Assembly (NCBI GenBank): GCA_964344625.1
Contig: CAYFNZ010000004.1
Span: forward strand, 1-53,995
DNA length: 53,995 nt
Source of the DNA: JAAYEL01 sp964344625
GTDB taxonomy: Bacteria; Bacillota; Clostridia; Tissierellales; Peptoniphilaceae
Direction: 5' to 3'
The position numbers and the translations under genes were made by a program. Numbering within the stretch: position 1 is the stretch's first letter; the number at the start of each line of letters is the position of its first letter. The notes beneath the pieces were generated by a model. That model made no database searches and was not told the DNA's origin. It worked only from the letters and a program-made list of their open reading frames with translations. Shown in pieces: positions 8,507 to 17,263 of the stretch.

Positions 8507-9583
8507 TTATCTCTCCTGTGATAATTGCATTTTCTTGGTTTGATCTTCTGTAATTAAAGCCTCTATCATTTCTTCAATATCCCCATCCATAAAGGAATCT
8601 AGTTGATATATGGTCATATTTATCCTGTGGTCTGTCACCCTTCCTTGTGGGAAGTTATAGGTCCTAATCTTTTCAGACCTGTCTCCGGTACCAACTTGGG
8701 TCTTTCTGTCTTCTGAAAGCTCCTTTTGTTGTTGTTCAAGTTTCAAATCATAAAGCTTGGCATACATGATATTCATAGCCTTGGCCTTATTCTTAATTTG
8801 AGACCTTTCATCTTGGCAGGCTACTACTAAACCGGTTGGTAAGTGGGTAATCCTAACCGCTGAGTCGGTTGTATTAACGTGTTGGCCACCAGCTCCAGAT
8901 GACCTATAGTAGTCTATCCTAAGTTCTGTAGATTCATCGATTTCAACGTCAATCTTTCCTACTTCTGGAAGGATGGCTACTGTTGAAGTTGATGTGTGAA
9001 TCCTACCACTTGATTCAGTTTGAGGAACCCTTTGAACCCTGTGAACACCTGACTCATACTTTAACTTAGAATAAGCCCCGTGGCCCTTTATCATGAAGAT
9101 GGCTTCTTTGATACCGCCAGCTCCTTGTTCAGTGTATTCAATATCTTCTGTCTTAAAGCCTTGGTTATCGGCATACATATGATACATCCTATACAGTTCT
9201 GCAGCGAAAAGTCCAGCCTCGTCTCCACCAGCGCCCGCTCTGATTTCAACATAAACGTTTTTGTCATCATTAGGGTCTTTTGGAAGAAGTAAAATCTTTA
9301 TTTCTTCTTCTATCACAGGTATTTCCTTTTCAAGGCTTTGAATTTCTTCTTTTAGCATTTCAACCATATCATGGTCATCTGCTACTTCAATCATTTCCTT
9401 GTCTTCTTCTATTGTATTTAACTTATCTTCATATTCAGAATATTTATCAACTAAGGGCTTTAAACCTGAATATTCCATATTTAGCTCTTTCCACTTATCC
9501 ATGTCAGCTAAAACATCTGGGTCTGCAAGTTTCTTTTCTAAATCTAAATAATATTCTTTAGTCTTTTTTAATTTCTCAAACAT
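8507..9583 (-). CDS. prfA: Peptide chain release factor 1
   Basis: RF1 reads UAA and UAG stop codons and triggers release of the peptide. The 358-aa length is normal. The GGQ motif lies in RSSGAGGQHVNTTDSAVR, and the codon-reading PxT tripeptide is PQT in HRVQRVPQTESSGR, which separates RF1 from RF2. The ribosome site GAAAGGA precedes ATG 9583. prmC, which methylates the GGQ glutamine, lies just upstream behind a terminator. RF2 is also in this window (prfB). Confidence 0.96.
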   Translation of the reverse strand: MFEKLKKTKEYYLDLEKKLADPDVLADMDKWKELNMEYSGLKPLVDKYSEYEDKLNTIEEDKEMIEVADDHDMVEMLKEEIQSLEKEIPVIEEEIKILLLPKDPNDDKNVYVEIRAGAGGDEAGLFAAELYRMYHMYADNQGFKTEDIEYTEQGAGGIKEAIFMIKGHGAYSKLKYESGVHRVQRVPQTESSGRIHTSTSTVAILPEVGKIDVEIDESTELRIDYYRSSGAGGQHVNTTDSAVRITHLPTGLVVACQDERSQIKNKAKAMNIMYAKLYDLKLEQQQKELSEDRKTQVGTGDRSEKIRTYNFPQGRVTDHRINMTIYQLDSFMDGDIEEMIEALITEDQTKKMQLSQER

Positions 9584-9620
9584 AATAATCCTTTCGTATA
9601 ATCTAAAATGCTTATTTTAT

Positions 9621-9629
9621 ATTATATCA
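9621..9629 (-). promoter_or_regulatory. Extended -10 promoter of prfA
   Basis: TGATATAAT on the minus strand is an extended -10 (TG at 9629-9628, TATAAT 9626-9621) about 38 bases before prfA. No good -35 is seen. Its place after the prmC terminator supports separate transcription of prfA-thyA. Confidence 0.6.
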
Positions 9630-9654
9630 TTTATGGCAAGTTTTTTTCTAGATA

Positions 9655-9685
9655 AATGAAAAAAAGCCGAATTTATCAGCTTTTT
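9655..9685 (-). terminator. Terminator after prmC
   Basis: GCTTTTT (9679-9685) and AAAAAGC (9661-9667) form a 7-bp stem with an 11-base loop. The minus strand runs into seven T residues. The stem is A/T rich, so termination may be partial. Confidence 0.6.
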
Positions 9686-9700
9686 CGCATATTACTTCAA

Positions 9701-10495
9701 TCAGTTCTTCCTAGCAACTATTATCCTATCTTTTTGACCATAGTCTTTAATGCATCTTATATCTTTAAATGACTTTTCTTCTAAGAGTTTTGTAACTACC
9801 TCTCTTTGGTCATAGCCTATTTCGAAATACAGGCTTCCTTGGTCTGTAAGATAGTCTCTTGCTGAAGAAATTATCCTCTCATAAATCTCATAACCCTTGT
9901 CCCCTGCTAGAAGGGCTGTCTTAGGCTCATAGTAGAGTAATTTATCTAGGTTGTCGTAGTCTTTTTGACTTATATAGGGTGGGTTTGAAACTATGATATC
10001 AAACTTGCCCTCGATATTTTCAAAAAGGTCAGACTGGATGAATTTCACATCTGCTTCAAGTTTTTTAGCATTGGCCCTTGCTTTATTTAAGGCTTTTTCT
10101 GATATATCAGAAGCCCAGACTTCTGCCATGGGGTCTTCAAGCTTTAGGCTTATAGCTATAGCCCCAGATCCGGTACCTATATCTAAGATTTTTTTGCCGT
10201 CAATATCAGCCTTTAGGATTTCTTCTACCAAAAGCTCTGTCTCAGGTCTCGGAATTAAGACATCTGAATTTAAATCAAAGGTCCTGCCATAGAAGTCCCA
10301 CTTGCCTAGGGCATATTGAATAGGGATTCCTCTTTGAATCCTTTCATAAATCTTTACGAACTCCTCTTCAAGATGGTGGTCTAGATAGTCATCCATCTTT
10401 CTTGATAAATCTCCATAAGAAATATTCAAAAGATAGGAAAGAACTATCCTAGTATCGTCTCCAAGGTATTTTTGAAATAAATCTTTTATCTTCAT
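9701..10495 (-). CDS. prmC: Release factor glutamine methyltransferase PrmC
   Basis: PrmC uses SAM to methylate the GGQ glutamine of RF1 and RF2. The protein has the N-terminal helical domain, the SAM-binding motif DIGTGSGAIAISL and the catalytic SNPPYI, which binds the amide side chain. I chose ATG 10495 (264 aa), which is preceded by GAGG eight bases upstream. A longer frame opens with TTG at 10513 inside the upstream gene. It is transcribed with the DUF1385 gene and lies immediately before prfA, a common pairing. Confidence 0.94.
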   Translation of the reverse strand: MKIKDLFQKYLGDDTRIVLSYLLNISYGDLSRKMDDYLDHHLEEEFVKIYERIQRGIPIQYALGKWDFYGRTFDLNSDVLIPRPETELLVEEILKADIDGKKILDIGTGSGAIAISLKLEDPMAEVWASDISEKALNKARANAKKLEADVKFIQSDLFENIEGKFDIIVSNPPYISQKDYDNLDKLLYYEPKTALLAGDKGYEIYERIISSARDYLTDQGSLYFEIGYDQREVVTKLLEEKSFKDIRCIKDYGQKDRIIVARKN

Positions 10496-10505
10496 TTTGC
10501 TAGCC

Positions 10506-11435
10506 TCACACAAGAATATCGTCTGTCTTATTTTCCGGAATTACAAGCTCTAAGGCCTTGATGGCAACTTCTATCATATCATCTGTCGGCTCTTTTACAG
10601 TACCAATGTATTGGATGAAAAGTCCCGGCTTTGACAATATGCAGGCAAGCTTTGAATCAGACCTTCCAATCCACCTATTAAGTTCAAAGGTAAGGCCCAC
10701 AAGAACCGGTAGCATTACAATCCTGGTTAGGGCCCTTAATAAGGGGTTTGGCCAGCCGAAAAATGCCAAGACCAAGGCTGAAATAATCACCATATTAAAC
10801 ATAAAGCTAGTACCACATCTAGGGTGTAGCATGCTATTTTGTCTAACATTTTCTACGGTCAAGTCCTCTCCAAACTCGTAGGTTGCTATGGTCTTATGCT
10901 CTGCCCCATGGTACATAAAGACCCTTTTTATTTCCTTGATATTTGATATAGCCATGACATAGATAAAAAAGAAAATAACTCTTATTAGGCCCTCTATAAG
11001 GTTTAGGCCCAGATTGGTCCTGATATAGGCCCTAAATAGGTTAGAAATCATGGAAGGCAAAATCAGAAAGCAAAATAGGAGAAAGACTACCAAAAGGCCG
11101 CTTCCTATAGAAAACATCACGTCTTCAAATTTCTTCCTAAAGTCTGACTTATTTTCATCTTCCAGGTTGTCTTCCTCATCTTCGAAAAAGCTAGCCGAAT
11201 AATCTATAGCCTTAGTCCCATTTTTTAAGGCGTCATATAGGGCCCCTATCCCCCTAAAGAAGGGTTTAGCAAATATGGGGTACTTGCTAGCTAGGCTTTC
11301 TGTCTCTATAAATTTGGTTTCCAAGTCTCCATCAGGCTTTCTGACCACAATAGATGTCTTATGAGGTCCCTTCATAAGTATACCTTCAAAAAGAGCTTGG
11401 CCTCCTATACTAGTTTTTTTAATTACTTTTTTCAT
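10506..11435 (-). CDS. DUF1385 family membrane protein (YqhQ-like)
   Basis: This 309-aa membrane protein of the DUF1385 (YqhQ) family has no settled function. The conserved start SIGGQALFEGILMKGP is present, as is the family's YHGAEHKTIATYE motif with two histidines, and RCGTSFMFNMVII. Hydrophobic segments lie around residues 108-130, 150-170, 213-235 and 240-255. An acidic stretch (EDEEDNLEDENK) precedes the first helix. It forms an operon with prmC (gap of 10 bases). In many Firmicutes this gene lies in the rpmE-prmC-prfA neighbourhood, exactly as here. Confidence 0.88.
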   Translation of the reverse strand: MKKVIKKTSIGGQALFEGILMKGPHKTSIVVRKPDGDLETKFIETESLASKYPIFAKPFFRGIGALYDALKNGTKAIDYSASFFEDEEDNLEDENKSDFRKKFEDVMFSIGSGLLVVFLLFCFLILPSMISNLFRAYIRTNLGLNLIEGLIRVIFFFIYVMAISNIKEIKRVFMYHGAEHKTIATYEFGEDLTVENVRQNSMLHPRCGTSFMFNMVIISALVLAFFGWPNPLLRALTRIVMLPVLVGLTFELNRWIGRSDSKLACILSKPGLFIQYIGTVKEPTDDMIEVAIKALELVIPENKTDDILV

Positions 11436-11588
11436 ACTTCTCCTCTTTTGTCACTTTATCTTTAGTCAACATATCTTTTATGTAAAATGCAATTTAGCGA
11501 CATATACTTCGGTAAAAATAATTATATCTATTATAGAGAAATAAGTAAAATTTATCAAAAGCCAGGTATTTCACATTTAAATTAAATC

Positions 11589-11612
11589 AAGGTCAGCTGA
11601 AAAGCTGACCTT
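11589..11612 (-). terminator. Terminator of rpmE
   Basis: A perfect 10-bp stem (AAGGTCAGCT and AGCTGACCTT) with a GAAA/TTTC tetraloop, followed on the minus strand by a T-rich stretch (GATTTAATTT). The region 11436-11588 between this and the DUF1385 gene holds only presumed promoter sequence; TTACTT with TATAAT at a 16-base spacing is the best candidate. Confidence 0.75.
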
Positions 11613-11618
11613 AAGTGA

Positions 11619-11822
11619 CTAGTCCATGTTATATTTCTTCTTAAATCTTTCTACTCTACCACCACGTTCTACAAATTTTTGCTTTCCAGTGTAGAATGGA
11701 TGACATTCTGAGCAGATTTCTACTCTCAATTCTTCTTTTGTAGATCCAGTAGTGAAAGTATTGCCACAAGCGCAAGTTACTTTAGCTTCTGGATAATAAG
11801 CTGGATGTATATCTTTTTTCAT
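11619..11822 (-). CDS. rpmE: 50S ribosomal protein L31 (zinc C+ form)
   Basis: L31 sits in the large ribosomal subunit at the bridge to the small subunit. The 67-aa protein is the zinc-binding C+ type: CACGN and CSECH supply the cysteines that bind zinc (Cys17, Cys19, Cys37, Cys40). The KKKYN end is typical. It has its own promoter and terminator. Confidence 0.96.
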   Translation of the reverse strand: MKKDIHPAYYPEAKVTCACGNTFTTGSTKEELRVEICSECHPFYTGKQKFVERGGRVERFKKKYNMD

Positions 11823-11865
11823 CTATTTCACCTCTTTTACTTATAAATTATCACATAGCTATAGT

Positions 11866-11894
11866 ATTATATCATCTTAACGTCTAAGTTTCAA
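11866..11894 (-). promoter_or_regulatory. rpmE promoter
   Basis: TTGAAA (11894-11889), a 17-base spacer and TATAAT (11871-11866) on the minus strand, with a TG extending the -10. A second possible start lies upstream: TTTGTA (11951-11946), a 17-base spacer and TATAAT (11928-11923), also with an extended -10. Tandem promoters would suit a ribosomal gene. Confidence 0.72.
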
Positions 11895-11985
11895 GAGGAT
11901 ACATCAAGCTATTTATTGCTTTATTATATCAAAAATCTCAGTTTTTACAAATGTTTTTTCTTAATTTCTAATCCTTTGGGTTTAT

Positions 11986-11993
11986 GATATAAT
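11986..11993 (+). promoter_or_regulatory. Extended -10 promoter of the M29 aminopeptidase operon
   Basis: TATGATATAAT contains a perfect TATAAT (11988-11993) with TG two bases before it. It lies 37 bases before the start codon at 12030. The -35 region (TTTCTA) is weak. Confidence 0.6.
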
Positions 11994-12029
11994 TTCATTA
12001 GTAATTTTGTATAAAAATCAGGAGGTCAA

Positions 12030-13256
12030 ATGAAAGATTTTAGACAGCAACTTGAACAATACGCTGACCTTGTAATCAGCGTAGGTATAAATACATTAGA
12101 AGGAGATATCATAGTAATTAGGTGCCCTATAGAAAGAGCTGACTTCGCTAGGCTACTAGCAAAGAAAGCCTATGAAAGAAAGGCTCATAAGGTTGAAATT
12201 AACTGGGTTGATGATGAATTATCCCTATTAAATTTCGAATATTCTCCAGTTGAAGTGATGGAAGATATCCCTCAATATGCTTATGATAAGAGCGAATATT
12301 TCTACAAGAAGGGGGCAAAATTTATTTCAGTTCACGCTGAAGACCCTGAGCTTCTAAAAAATATTCCTGCCGATAAACTTGAGAGGGTAAGCCTAGCTCA
12401 AAGTAAGAAATTTAAGCCACTTATGAAATACACCATGAATGACATTAACTCTTGGTGTGTGGTTTCTGTTCCTACCCTAGCTTGGGCAAAAAGGGTATTT
12501 CCAGAGTCACAAAACCCAGTAGAAGACCTATGGCAACAAATCTTTGACGTTACTAGGATTAACCTTGAAGACCCAATAAAGGCATGGCAATACCACCTAA
12601 GCCTACTTTCTGAAAAGGCTGAATGGTTAAATAAGATGAATTTCAAATACCTAAGATACAAGTCTTCAAATGGAACCGACCTAGAAATCGAGCTTCCTGA
12701 AGGCCACATCTGGTGTGCAGCCAAGTCTGAAAATGCCAAGGGCCAAGAATTCGTACCTAACATGCCTACAGAAGAAGTTTTCACAATGCCTAAAAAAGGC
12801 GGAGTAAATGGCACAGTCTATTCTACAAAGCCTCTTGCCTACAATGGCAATGTCATAGATGAATTTTACCTAAAATTTGAAAATGGCAGGGTGGTAGACT
12901 TCAACGCTAAAAAAGGCAAGGAAACTCTTGAATCCATCTTTAGTCAAGATGAAAATGCAAGATACCTTGGTGAAGTAGCCCTAGTGCCATATGATTCACC
13001 TATTTCAAACTCAAATACACTTTTCTTTAATACGCTTTTCGATGAAAATGCTTCTTGTCACTTAGCTTTTGGCAAGGCCTACCCAACTACTATCAAGGGT
13101 GGCGAAGATATGTCAGAAGAAGAACTTGCAGCAAAGGGTGTTAATGACTCATTTATCCACGAAGATTTTATGGTTGGTAGTAAGGATCTTTCCATCATAG
13201 GAGTAGATCATGAAAATAAAGAAACTCCTGTTTTCGAAAATGGAAACTGGGCTTAA
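12030..13256 (+). CDS. Aminopeptidase, M29 family
   Basis: This cytoplasmic metallo-aminopeptidase of the M29 family (AmpS/PepS/aminopeptidase T) removes N-terminal residues from peptides. It has 408 aa, the normal length. The metal-site residues of the family can be placed: Glu in PTEEVFTMP, Glu in YLGEVALVP, His and Tyr in HLAFGKAYP, and His/Asp in DSFIHEDFMVG. AGGAGG precedes ATG by five bases. glpX follows after 26 bases, so they are probably co-transcribed. It could process peptides brought in by the Opp system further right, which is inference. Confidence 0.93.
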   Translation: MKDFRQQLEQYADLVISVGINTLEGDIIVIRCPIERADFARLLAKKAYERKAHKVEINWVDDELSLLNFEYSPVEVMEDIPQYAYDKSEYFYKKGAKFISVHAEDPELLKNIPADKLERVSLAQSKKFKPLMKYTMNDINSWCVVSVPTLAWAKRVFPESQNPVEDLWQQIFDVTRINLEDPIKAWQYHLSLLSEKAEWLNKMNFKYLRYKSSNGTDLEIELPEGHIWCAAKSENAKGQEFVPNMPTEEVFTMPKKGGVNGTVYSTKPLAYNGNVIDEFYLKFENGRVVDFNAKKGKETLESIFSQDENARYLGEVALVPYDSPISNSNTLFFNTLFDENASCHLAFGKAYPTTIKGGEDMSEEELAAKGVNDSFIHEDFMVGSKDLSIIGVDHENKETPVFENGNWA

Positions 13257-13282
13257 TTAATTATCTTGGAAGGAGAATTAAA

Positions 13283-14251
13283 ATGGATAGAGATTTAGGT
13301 ATCAACCTAGCTAGAGTTACTGAAGGTGCTGCTCTTGCCAGTGCAAAATACCTTGGTCAAGGCGACAAGAACAAGTCAGACCAAGCCGCTGTAAATGAAA
13401 TGAGAGATATGTTTAACCTACTAAACATCAATGGAACAGTAGTTATTGGTGAAGGAGAAATCGATGAAGCCCCTATGCTTTATATCGGGGAACAAATTGG
13501 TGATCCTGATGCCCAAGACCAAGTCGACATAGCTGTTGACCCTATAGATGGCACCACTGCCCTAGCAGATGGGATGCCAAATGCAATATCCGTCCTAGCC
13601 GTTACCCCTAAGGGGAACATGCTAAATGCACCAGATGTCTATATGAAAAAGATAGCTGTTGGCCCTAAGGCCAGGGGCTTGGTAGACATCAACAAACCCG
13701 TATCTGAAAACATAGCCATAGTAGCCAAATCTTTAAATAAGAATATATCCGATGTGACTGTTACTGTCTTAAAAAGGGAAAGACATAGCAAGTTAGTAGA
13801 TGCCATTAGACAAACAGGAGCCAGAATCAACATGATTAATGACGGTGATGTACTCCCAGCTATCGAAGCCTGCATGGCTGGTGGCACTGACATGCTTATG
13901 GGAATTGGCGGAGCTCCAGAGGGAATCATAGCTGCCGCAGCAGTTAAATGCCTTGGTGGAGACTTTCAAGCCATCTTTTGGCCAAGCGATGGCAAGCAAG
14001 TAAAAAGATGTATGGACAAAAACATAGACCTTGAGAAGGTCTACACTATCGAAGACCTAGTTAAGGGTGATGATGTAGTCTTTGCTGCAACCGGCATTAC
14101 TACAGGAAGCTTATTAAAGGGAGTTTCCTACCTAGAATCTAACTCTGCAACTACAGAAAGTATGCTTTTAAGACTTCCAAGCTACACAGTTAGAAGAATC
14201 GATAGTATCCACCAATTAGATAAGAAATATCCTAAAAAGGATGCTGAATAA
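13283..14251 (+). CDS. glpX: Fructose-1,6-bisphosphatase class II
   Basis: GlpX hydrolyses fructose 1,6-bisphosphate to fructose 6-phosphate in gluconeogenesis, using a divalent metal. The 322-aa protein has the class II pattern: GEGEIDEAP, the metal-binding AVDPIDGTTALADG, and the GGAPEGIIAAAAVKCLGG loop near residue 220. A GGAAGGAG site precedes ATG 13283. It follows the M29 gene in an apparent two-gene operon that ends at the hairpin at 14263. Confidence 0.95.
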   Translation: MDRDLGINLARVTEGAALASAKYLGQGDKNKSDQAAVNEMRDMFNLLNINGTVVIGEGEIDEAPMLYIGEQIGDPDAQDQVDIAVDPIDGTTALADGMPNAISVLAVTPKGNMLNAPDVYMKKIAVGPKARGLVDINKPVSENIAIVAKSLNKNISDVTVTVLKRERHSKLVDAIRQTGARINMINDGDVLPAIEACMAGGTDMLMGIGGAPEGIIAAAAVKCLGGDFQAIFWPSDGKQVKRCMDKNIDLEKVYTIEDLVKGDDVVFAATGITTGSLLKGVSYLESNSATTESMLLRLPSYTVRRIDSIHQLDKKYPKKDAE

Positions 14252-14262
14252 TAAATGATAAA

Positions 14263-14300
14263 AAATTGCTATAAGGGAAGTATTTGCCATATAGCAATTT
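14263..14300 (+). terminator. Hairpin after glpX, weak terminator
   Basis: Arms of 11 bases (14263-14273 and 14290-14300) pair perfectly around a 16-base loop, but only TTTT follows, so termination may be incomplete and ddl-murF may be partly read through. Confidence 0.5.
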
Positions 14301-14314
14301 TAAAATATTAGAAT

Positions 14315-14343
14315 TTGAAAATTTATAGATATAGTGCTATTAT
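14315..14343 (+). promoter_or_regulatory. ddl-murF promoter
   Basis: TTGAAA (14315-14320), a 17-base spacer and TATTAT (14338-14343). The start codon lies 25 bases downstream, so the leader is short. Confidence 0.6.
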
Positions 14344-14367
14344 TATTTACACTATATGGAGGATAAA

Positions 14368-15438
14368 ATGCAAGATATTCACGTTATTTACGGCAGTGTA
14401 AGCACAGAGCATGAGATTTCTTTAAGATCTGCTCAACAAATTATAAACAACTTAGATAAAGATAAATATAGGGTTTCTATGACTTATATAACAAAGGATG
14501 GAAGGTTCGTAGTTTCTGGCTTCTTTAAGGAAGAAATCAAACAAGCTGAAGACCTTATTAGAGAATCCCTACTTAACCAAAGGCAGTCAATAATGCAATT
14601 TATTGACTTTATCAATGGCTTGGATGACCCAATAGTTATCCCTTGCATCCACGGGTCAAGCGGAGAAGACGGTCAGATTCAAGGTTTTTTAAGAACCCTT
14701 GGCCTAAGGTTCGTAGGTAATGACATAGATTCTTCTGCAATTTGCTGGGACAAGGCAACTACAAATAAGATGCTTGAATCCTACCAAATTCCACAAGCCA
14801 AATTCATCGTTATCGATAGAAAAAGGTATGAAAGAGATGAAGACAAGGAATCAATTATCTCAAATATTTTTGATGTTTGTGGTGAGCAAGTCTTTGTTAA
14901 GCCATCTGCAAATGGTTCATCAGTTGGGGTAAACAAGGCTGATAGGTCTAACATTCTAGAAGCCCTAGAAGAAGCCTTTTTATACGACAACAAGGTAGTT
15001 TGTGAAGAAGCAATTATCGGCGAAGAATTGGAAGTTTCAGTCATTGGCAATGCCAATCCAAAGGCATCCCTTCCTGGTTCCTACACAACTACCAGGGAAA
15101 TATTTGACTATACAGCCAAGTATCACGATACCCAAACCATCAGAAACACCCCTCATCTCCTAAATGATACCCTTAATAAGAAGGTAAGACAGCTTGCCAT
15201 TGACGCTTATCTTGCTACTGGATGTCAGGGATTTGCAAGAGTAGATATTTTCATGGACGAAAATGAAAACTTCTTTGTAAATGAAATCAATACCTTCCCG
15301 GGCATGACTTTTTCATCCCTATCCGCTGACCTATGGAAGGCTACTGATGGAACAAGCTATTCACAAATTCTAGACGAACTTATAGACCTATGTATTGAAA
15401 AGTTCAAGCAAGAAAAGACTCTAAAAAAAGGAATATAA
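14368..15438 (+). CDS. ddl: D-alanine--D-alanine ligase
   Basis: Ddl joins two D-alanines with ATP for the peptidoglycan stem peptide. The ATP-grasp protein shows the N-terminal VIYGSVSTEHEISLRSA, the CIHGSSGEDGQIQG loop, KPSANGSSVGV and the metal-binding VNEINTFPGMT. The start is ATG 14368 (356 aa), five bases after GGAGG. An upstream ATG at 14356 would place that ribosome site inside the gene. murF, the next enzyme using the dipeptide, follows after one base. Confidence 0.95.
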   Translation: MQDIHVIYGSVSTEHEISLRSAQQIINNLDKDKYRVSMTYITKDGRFVVSGFFKEEIKQAEDLIRESLLNQRQSIMQFIDFINGLDDPIVIPCIHGSSGEDGQIQGFLRTLGLRFVGNDIDSSAICWDKATTNKMLESYQIPQAKFIVIDRKRYERDEDKESIISNIFDVCGEQVFVKPSANGSSVGVNKADRSNILEALEEAFLYDNKVVCEEAIIGEELEVSVIGNANPKASLPGSYTTTREIFDYTAKYHDTQTIRNTPHLLNDTLNKKVRQLAIDAYLATGCQGFARVDIFMDENENFFVNEINTFPGMTFSSLSADLWKATDGTSYSQILDELIDLCIEKFKQEKTLKKGI

Positions 15439-15439
15439 T

Positions 15440-16822
15440 ATGTTGAATTTAACTCTTAAGCAAGTAGCTGAATTTTCAAATGGTAAATTAAATGACGATA
15501 AATTCTCAGACTTAATAATTAATGTCATTTCTATTGACACTAGGACCATTGAGCCTGGGGACATGTATATGCCTATAATTGGAGAAAAATTAGATGGTCA
15601 CCTATTTATAGACCAAGCCTTTCAAAAGGGAGCGGCCGCAAGTTTTTGCGAATATGGTAAGCTTGATAAACCATGCGATAAGCCAATTATTTTCGTAGAA
15701 AACGCTAACCAGGCCTTCACTGACCTAGCAAAAAACTTTAGAAATTCATTAAAAGATATAAAGATTGTTGCCATAACTGGTTCAAATGGTAAAACTACCA
15801 CAAAGGACTTGATAGCCCAAGTGCTTCAACCAAACTTCAAGGTAGCAAAAACCATAGGCAACCTTAACAACCATATCGGGGTCCCTAGAACCCTTCTAAG
15901 GCTGGGAGCTGATATAGATGTAGGTGTCATAGAAATGGGCACTGATGGCTTTGGTCAAATCGACTTCCTAACTAATATGGTTAAGCCTGACATAGCAATC
16001 CTGACAAATGTCGGCGATTCCCACCTACATGTTCTAAAGACCAAGGAACTAGTAGCAAAGGAAAAAGTCGATATAGTTAAGGGCCTTTCTGATGATGGTA
16101 TTTTTATCTACAACCTTGACAATGAATATATTAAAAACGAGGTAAAGTCTAGGAATATTAGGCAAAGAATCATCACTTTTGGCAAGGACCCAGAGGCTGA
16201 TTATAATATAGTGATAGAAAAGACCACTAACAATGGGTCTACCTTCAGGTTAAATGGTGAAGTTTATAGGACATCAAACCTTGGGGCCCACCAAGTATAT
16301 AACGCAACATGTGCAATTATTATCTCAAAATTATTTGGTGTAGACCAAGACTTGGTAAGAAGACAATTGGAAATCAACCACTCCTCATCCATGAGGTCTG
16401 AATTGGTTAACTGCAAGGGCTTTGACATCCTAAATGATTCCTACAAGTCAAACCCTCAATCCCTAAAGTCTGCCCTAGACACCCTTGATATCCTGTCAGG
16501 CTACAAGAGAAAAATAGCTATTATAGGTGATATGCTAGAACTTGGTGACCAAGAGGAAGAACTACACAGGGAAATCGGTAGGTATATAGATCCTAACAAG
16601 GTCGACTACCTATTGTTGACCGGTCCCCTAAGCAGGTTTACAGCTGAAGAAGCTAAAAAAAGATTTCCTTTCGAACACGTATTTTACCTAAATAGCAAAA
16701 ATGACCTAATAGACAAGGCCAAATACCTAATACAAAAAAATAGTTTGGTCCTAGTTAAAGCCTCAAGGTCACTTCGTCTAGAAGAAATAGTAGAGGCCTT
16801 GGAGCTAATAAACCTAAATTAG
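15440..16822 (+). CDS. murF: UDP-MurNAc-tripeptide--D-alanyl-D-alanine ligase
   Basis: MurF adds D-Ala-D-Ala to the UDP-MurNAc tripeptide, the last cytoplasmic step before lipid I. The 460-aa protein has the Mur ligase order: N-terminal UDP-binding domain with SIDTRTIEPGDMYMPI, the P-loop VAITGSNGKTTTKD, the central NLNNHIGVP and IEMG motifs, and the C-terminal ligand domain with NDSYKSNPQS. It is coupled to ddl (one-base gap), and the pair make and use the same dipeptide. Confidence 0.95.
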   Translation: MLNLTLKQVAEFSNGKLNDDKFSDLIINVISIDTRTIEPGDMYMPIIGEKLDGHLFIDQAFQKGAAASFCEYGKLDKPCDKPIIFVENANQAFTDLAKNFRNSLKDIKIVAITGSNGKTTTKDLIAQVLQPNFKVAKTIGNLNNHIGVPRTLLRLGADIDVGVIEMGTDGFGQIDFLTNMVKPDIAILTNVGDSHLHVLKTKELVAKEKVDIVKGLSDDGIFIYNLDNEYIKNEVKSRNIRQRIITFGKDPEADYNIVIEKTTNNGSTFRLNGEVYRTSNLGAHQVYNATCAIIISKLFGVDQDLVRRQLEINHSSSMRSELVNCKGFDILNDSYKSNPQSLKSALDTLDILSGYKRKIAIIGDMLELGDQEEELHREIGRYIDPNKVDYLLLTGPLSRFTAEEAKKRFPFEHVFYLNSKNDLIDKAKYLIQKNSLVLVKASRSLRLEEIVEALELINLN

Positions 16823-16833
16823 AATATTATCAT

Positions 16834-16860
16834 AAGGAGCTGTTTACCCGGCTCCTTTCA
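16834..16860 (+). terminator. Terminator of ddl-murF
   Basis: AAGGAGC (16834-16840) and GCTCCTT (16851-16857) form a 7-bp stem just after the murF stop. The following T run is short. Confidence 0.6.
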
Positions 16861-16870
16861 TAATTTAAAC

Positions 16871-16899
16871 ATAAAAAAAGAACCTATTTTTAGGTTCTT
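16871..16899 (-). terminator. Terminator of the DUF739 gene
   Basis: A perfect 9-bp stem (16878-16886 with 16891-16899) around a 4-base loop, followed on the minus strand by seven T residues. This is a strong intrinsic terminator. Confidence 0.82.
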
Positions 16900-16918
16900 A
16901 GACTTATCTAGTATTATT

Positions 16919-16935
16919 GTTCAAGTTTCTAAACT
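16919..16935. repeat. 17-bp direct repeat, copy 1 (over the DUF739 stop codon)
   Basis: GTTCAAGTTTCTAAACT occurs here and again, identically, at 17167-17183. It contains a near-palindrome AAGTTT-CT-AAACTT of the kind bound by Cro/CI-type repressors. This copy covers the last codons and the stop (16931-16929) of the DUF739 gene. Confidence 0.7.
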
Positions 16936-17144
16936 TTCTCTTTAAAAAAATAAGACACTATATCATTCTCATCTAGGTCTAGCCACTTAACCAAATTTGC
17001 TATATCCATTTGATTAAAATAGGTTAAAGACCTCAATTTATTCTGTAAAGTTGAATACTTAAATCCTGTAACTGTGGAAAAATTCTGTAAGGAACCGTAT
17101 TTTTCAACTATTTTACCTCTCAATTTATTAGAATCAAATATCAT
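16929..17144 (-). CDS. DUF739 family protein (Cro-like DNA-binding)
   Basis: This 71-aa protein resembles the DUF739 family of Firmicute phages and integrated elements, thought to be Cro-like helix-turn-helix regulators. Visible features are the start SNKLRGKIVEKYGSLQNFS, the helix-turn-helix-like FSTVTGFKYSTLQNKLRS, and the end WLDLDENDIVSYFF, close to other DUF739 members. It is transcribed away from an XRE gene, as in a lysogeny switch, but no phage genes are near. It has its own promoter and terminator and an operator-like repeat just downstream of its -10. Confidence 0.7.
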   Translation of the reverse strand: MIFDSNKLRGKIVEKYGSLQNFSTVTGFKYSTLQNKLRSLTYFNQMDIANLVKWLDLDENDIVSYFFKEKV

Positions 17145-17166
17145 AATCCTACTCTCCTAGTAAAAA

Positions 17167-17183
17167 GTTCAAGTTTCTAAACT
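17167..17183. repeat. 17-bp direct repeat, copy 2 (operator-like, at the DUF739 transcription start)
   Basis: This is identical over 17 bases to copy 1 at 16919-16935, 248 bases apart. It lies between the -10 box (17190-17195) and the start codon (17144), where bound protein would block transcription. The flanking bases differ between the copies, so the match is specific. Confidence 0.7.
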
Positions 17184-17189
17184 ATTATT

Positions 17190-17218
17190 AGAATATCATT
17201 TTATTGTTAAAATGTCAA
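17190..17218 (-). promoter_or_regulatory. Promoter of the DUF739 gene
   Basis: TTGACA (17218-17213), a 17-base spacer and TATTCT (17195-17190) on the minus strand, the best -35 in this stretch. The second 17-bp repeat sits at the predicted transcription start. Confidence 0.72.
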
Positions 17219-17263
17219 AAATTAATTTATTAGGTAAAATAGTGGGGTTATTATGTAATATTC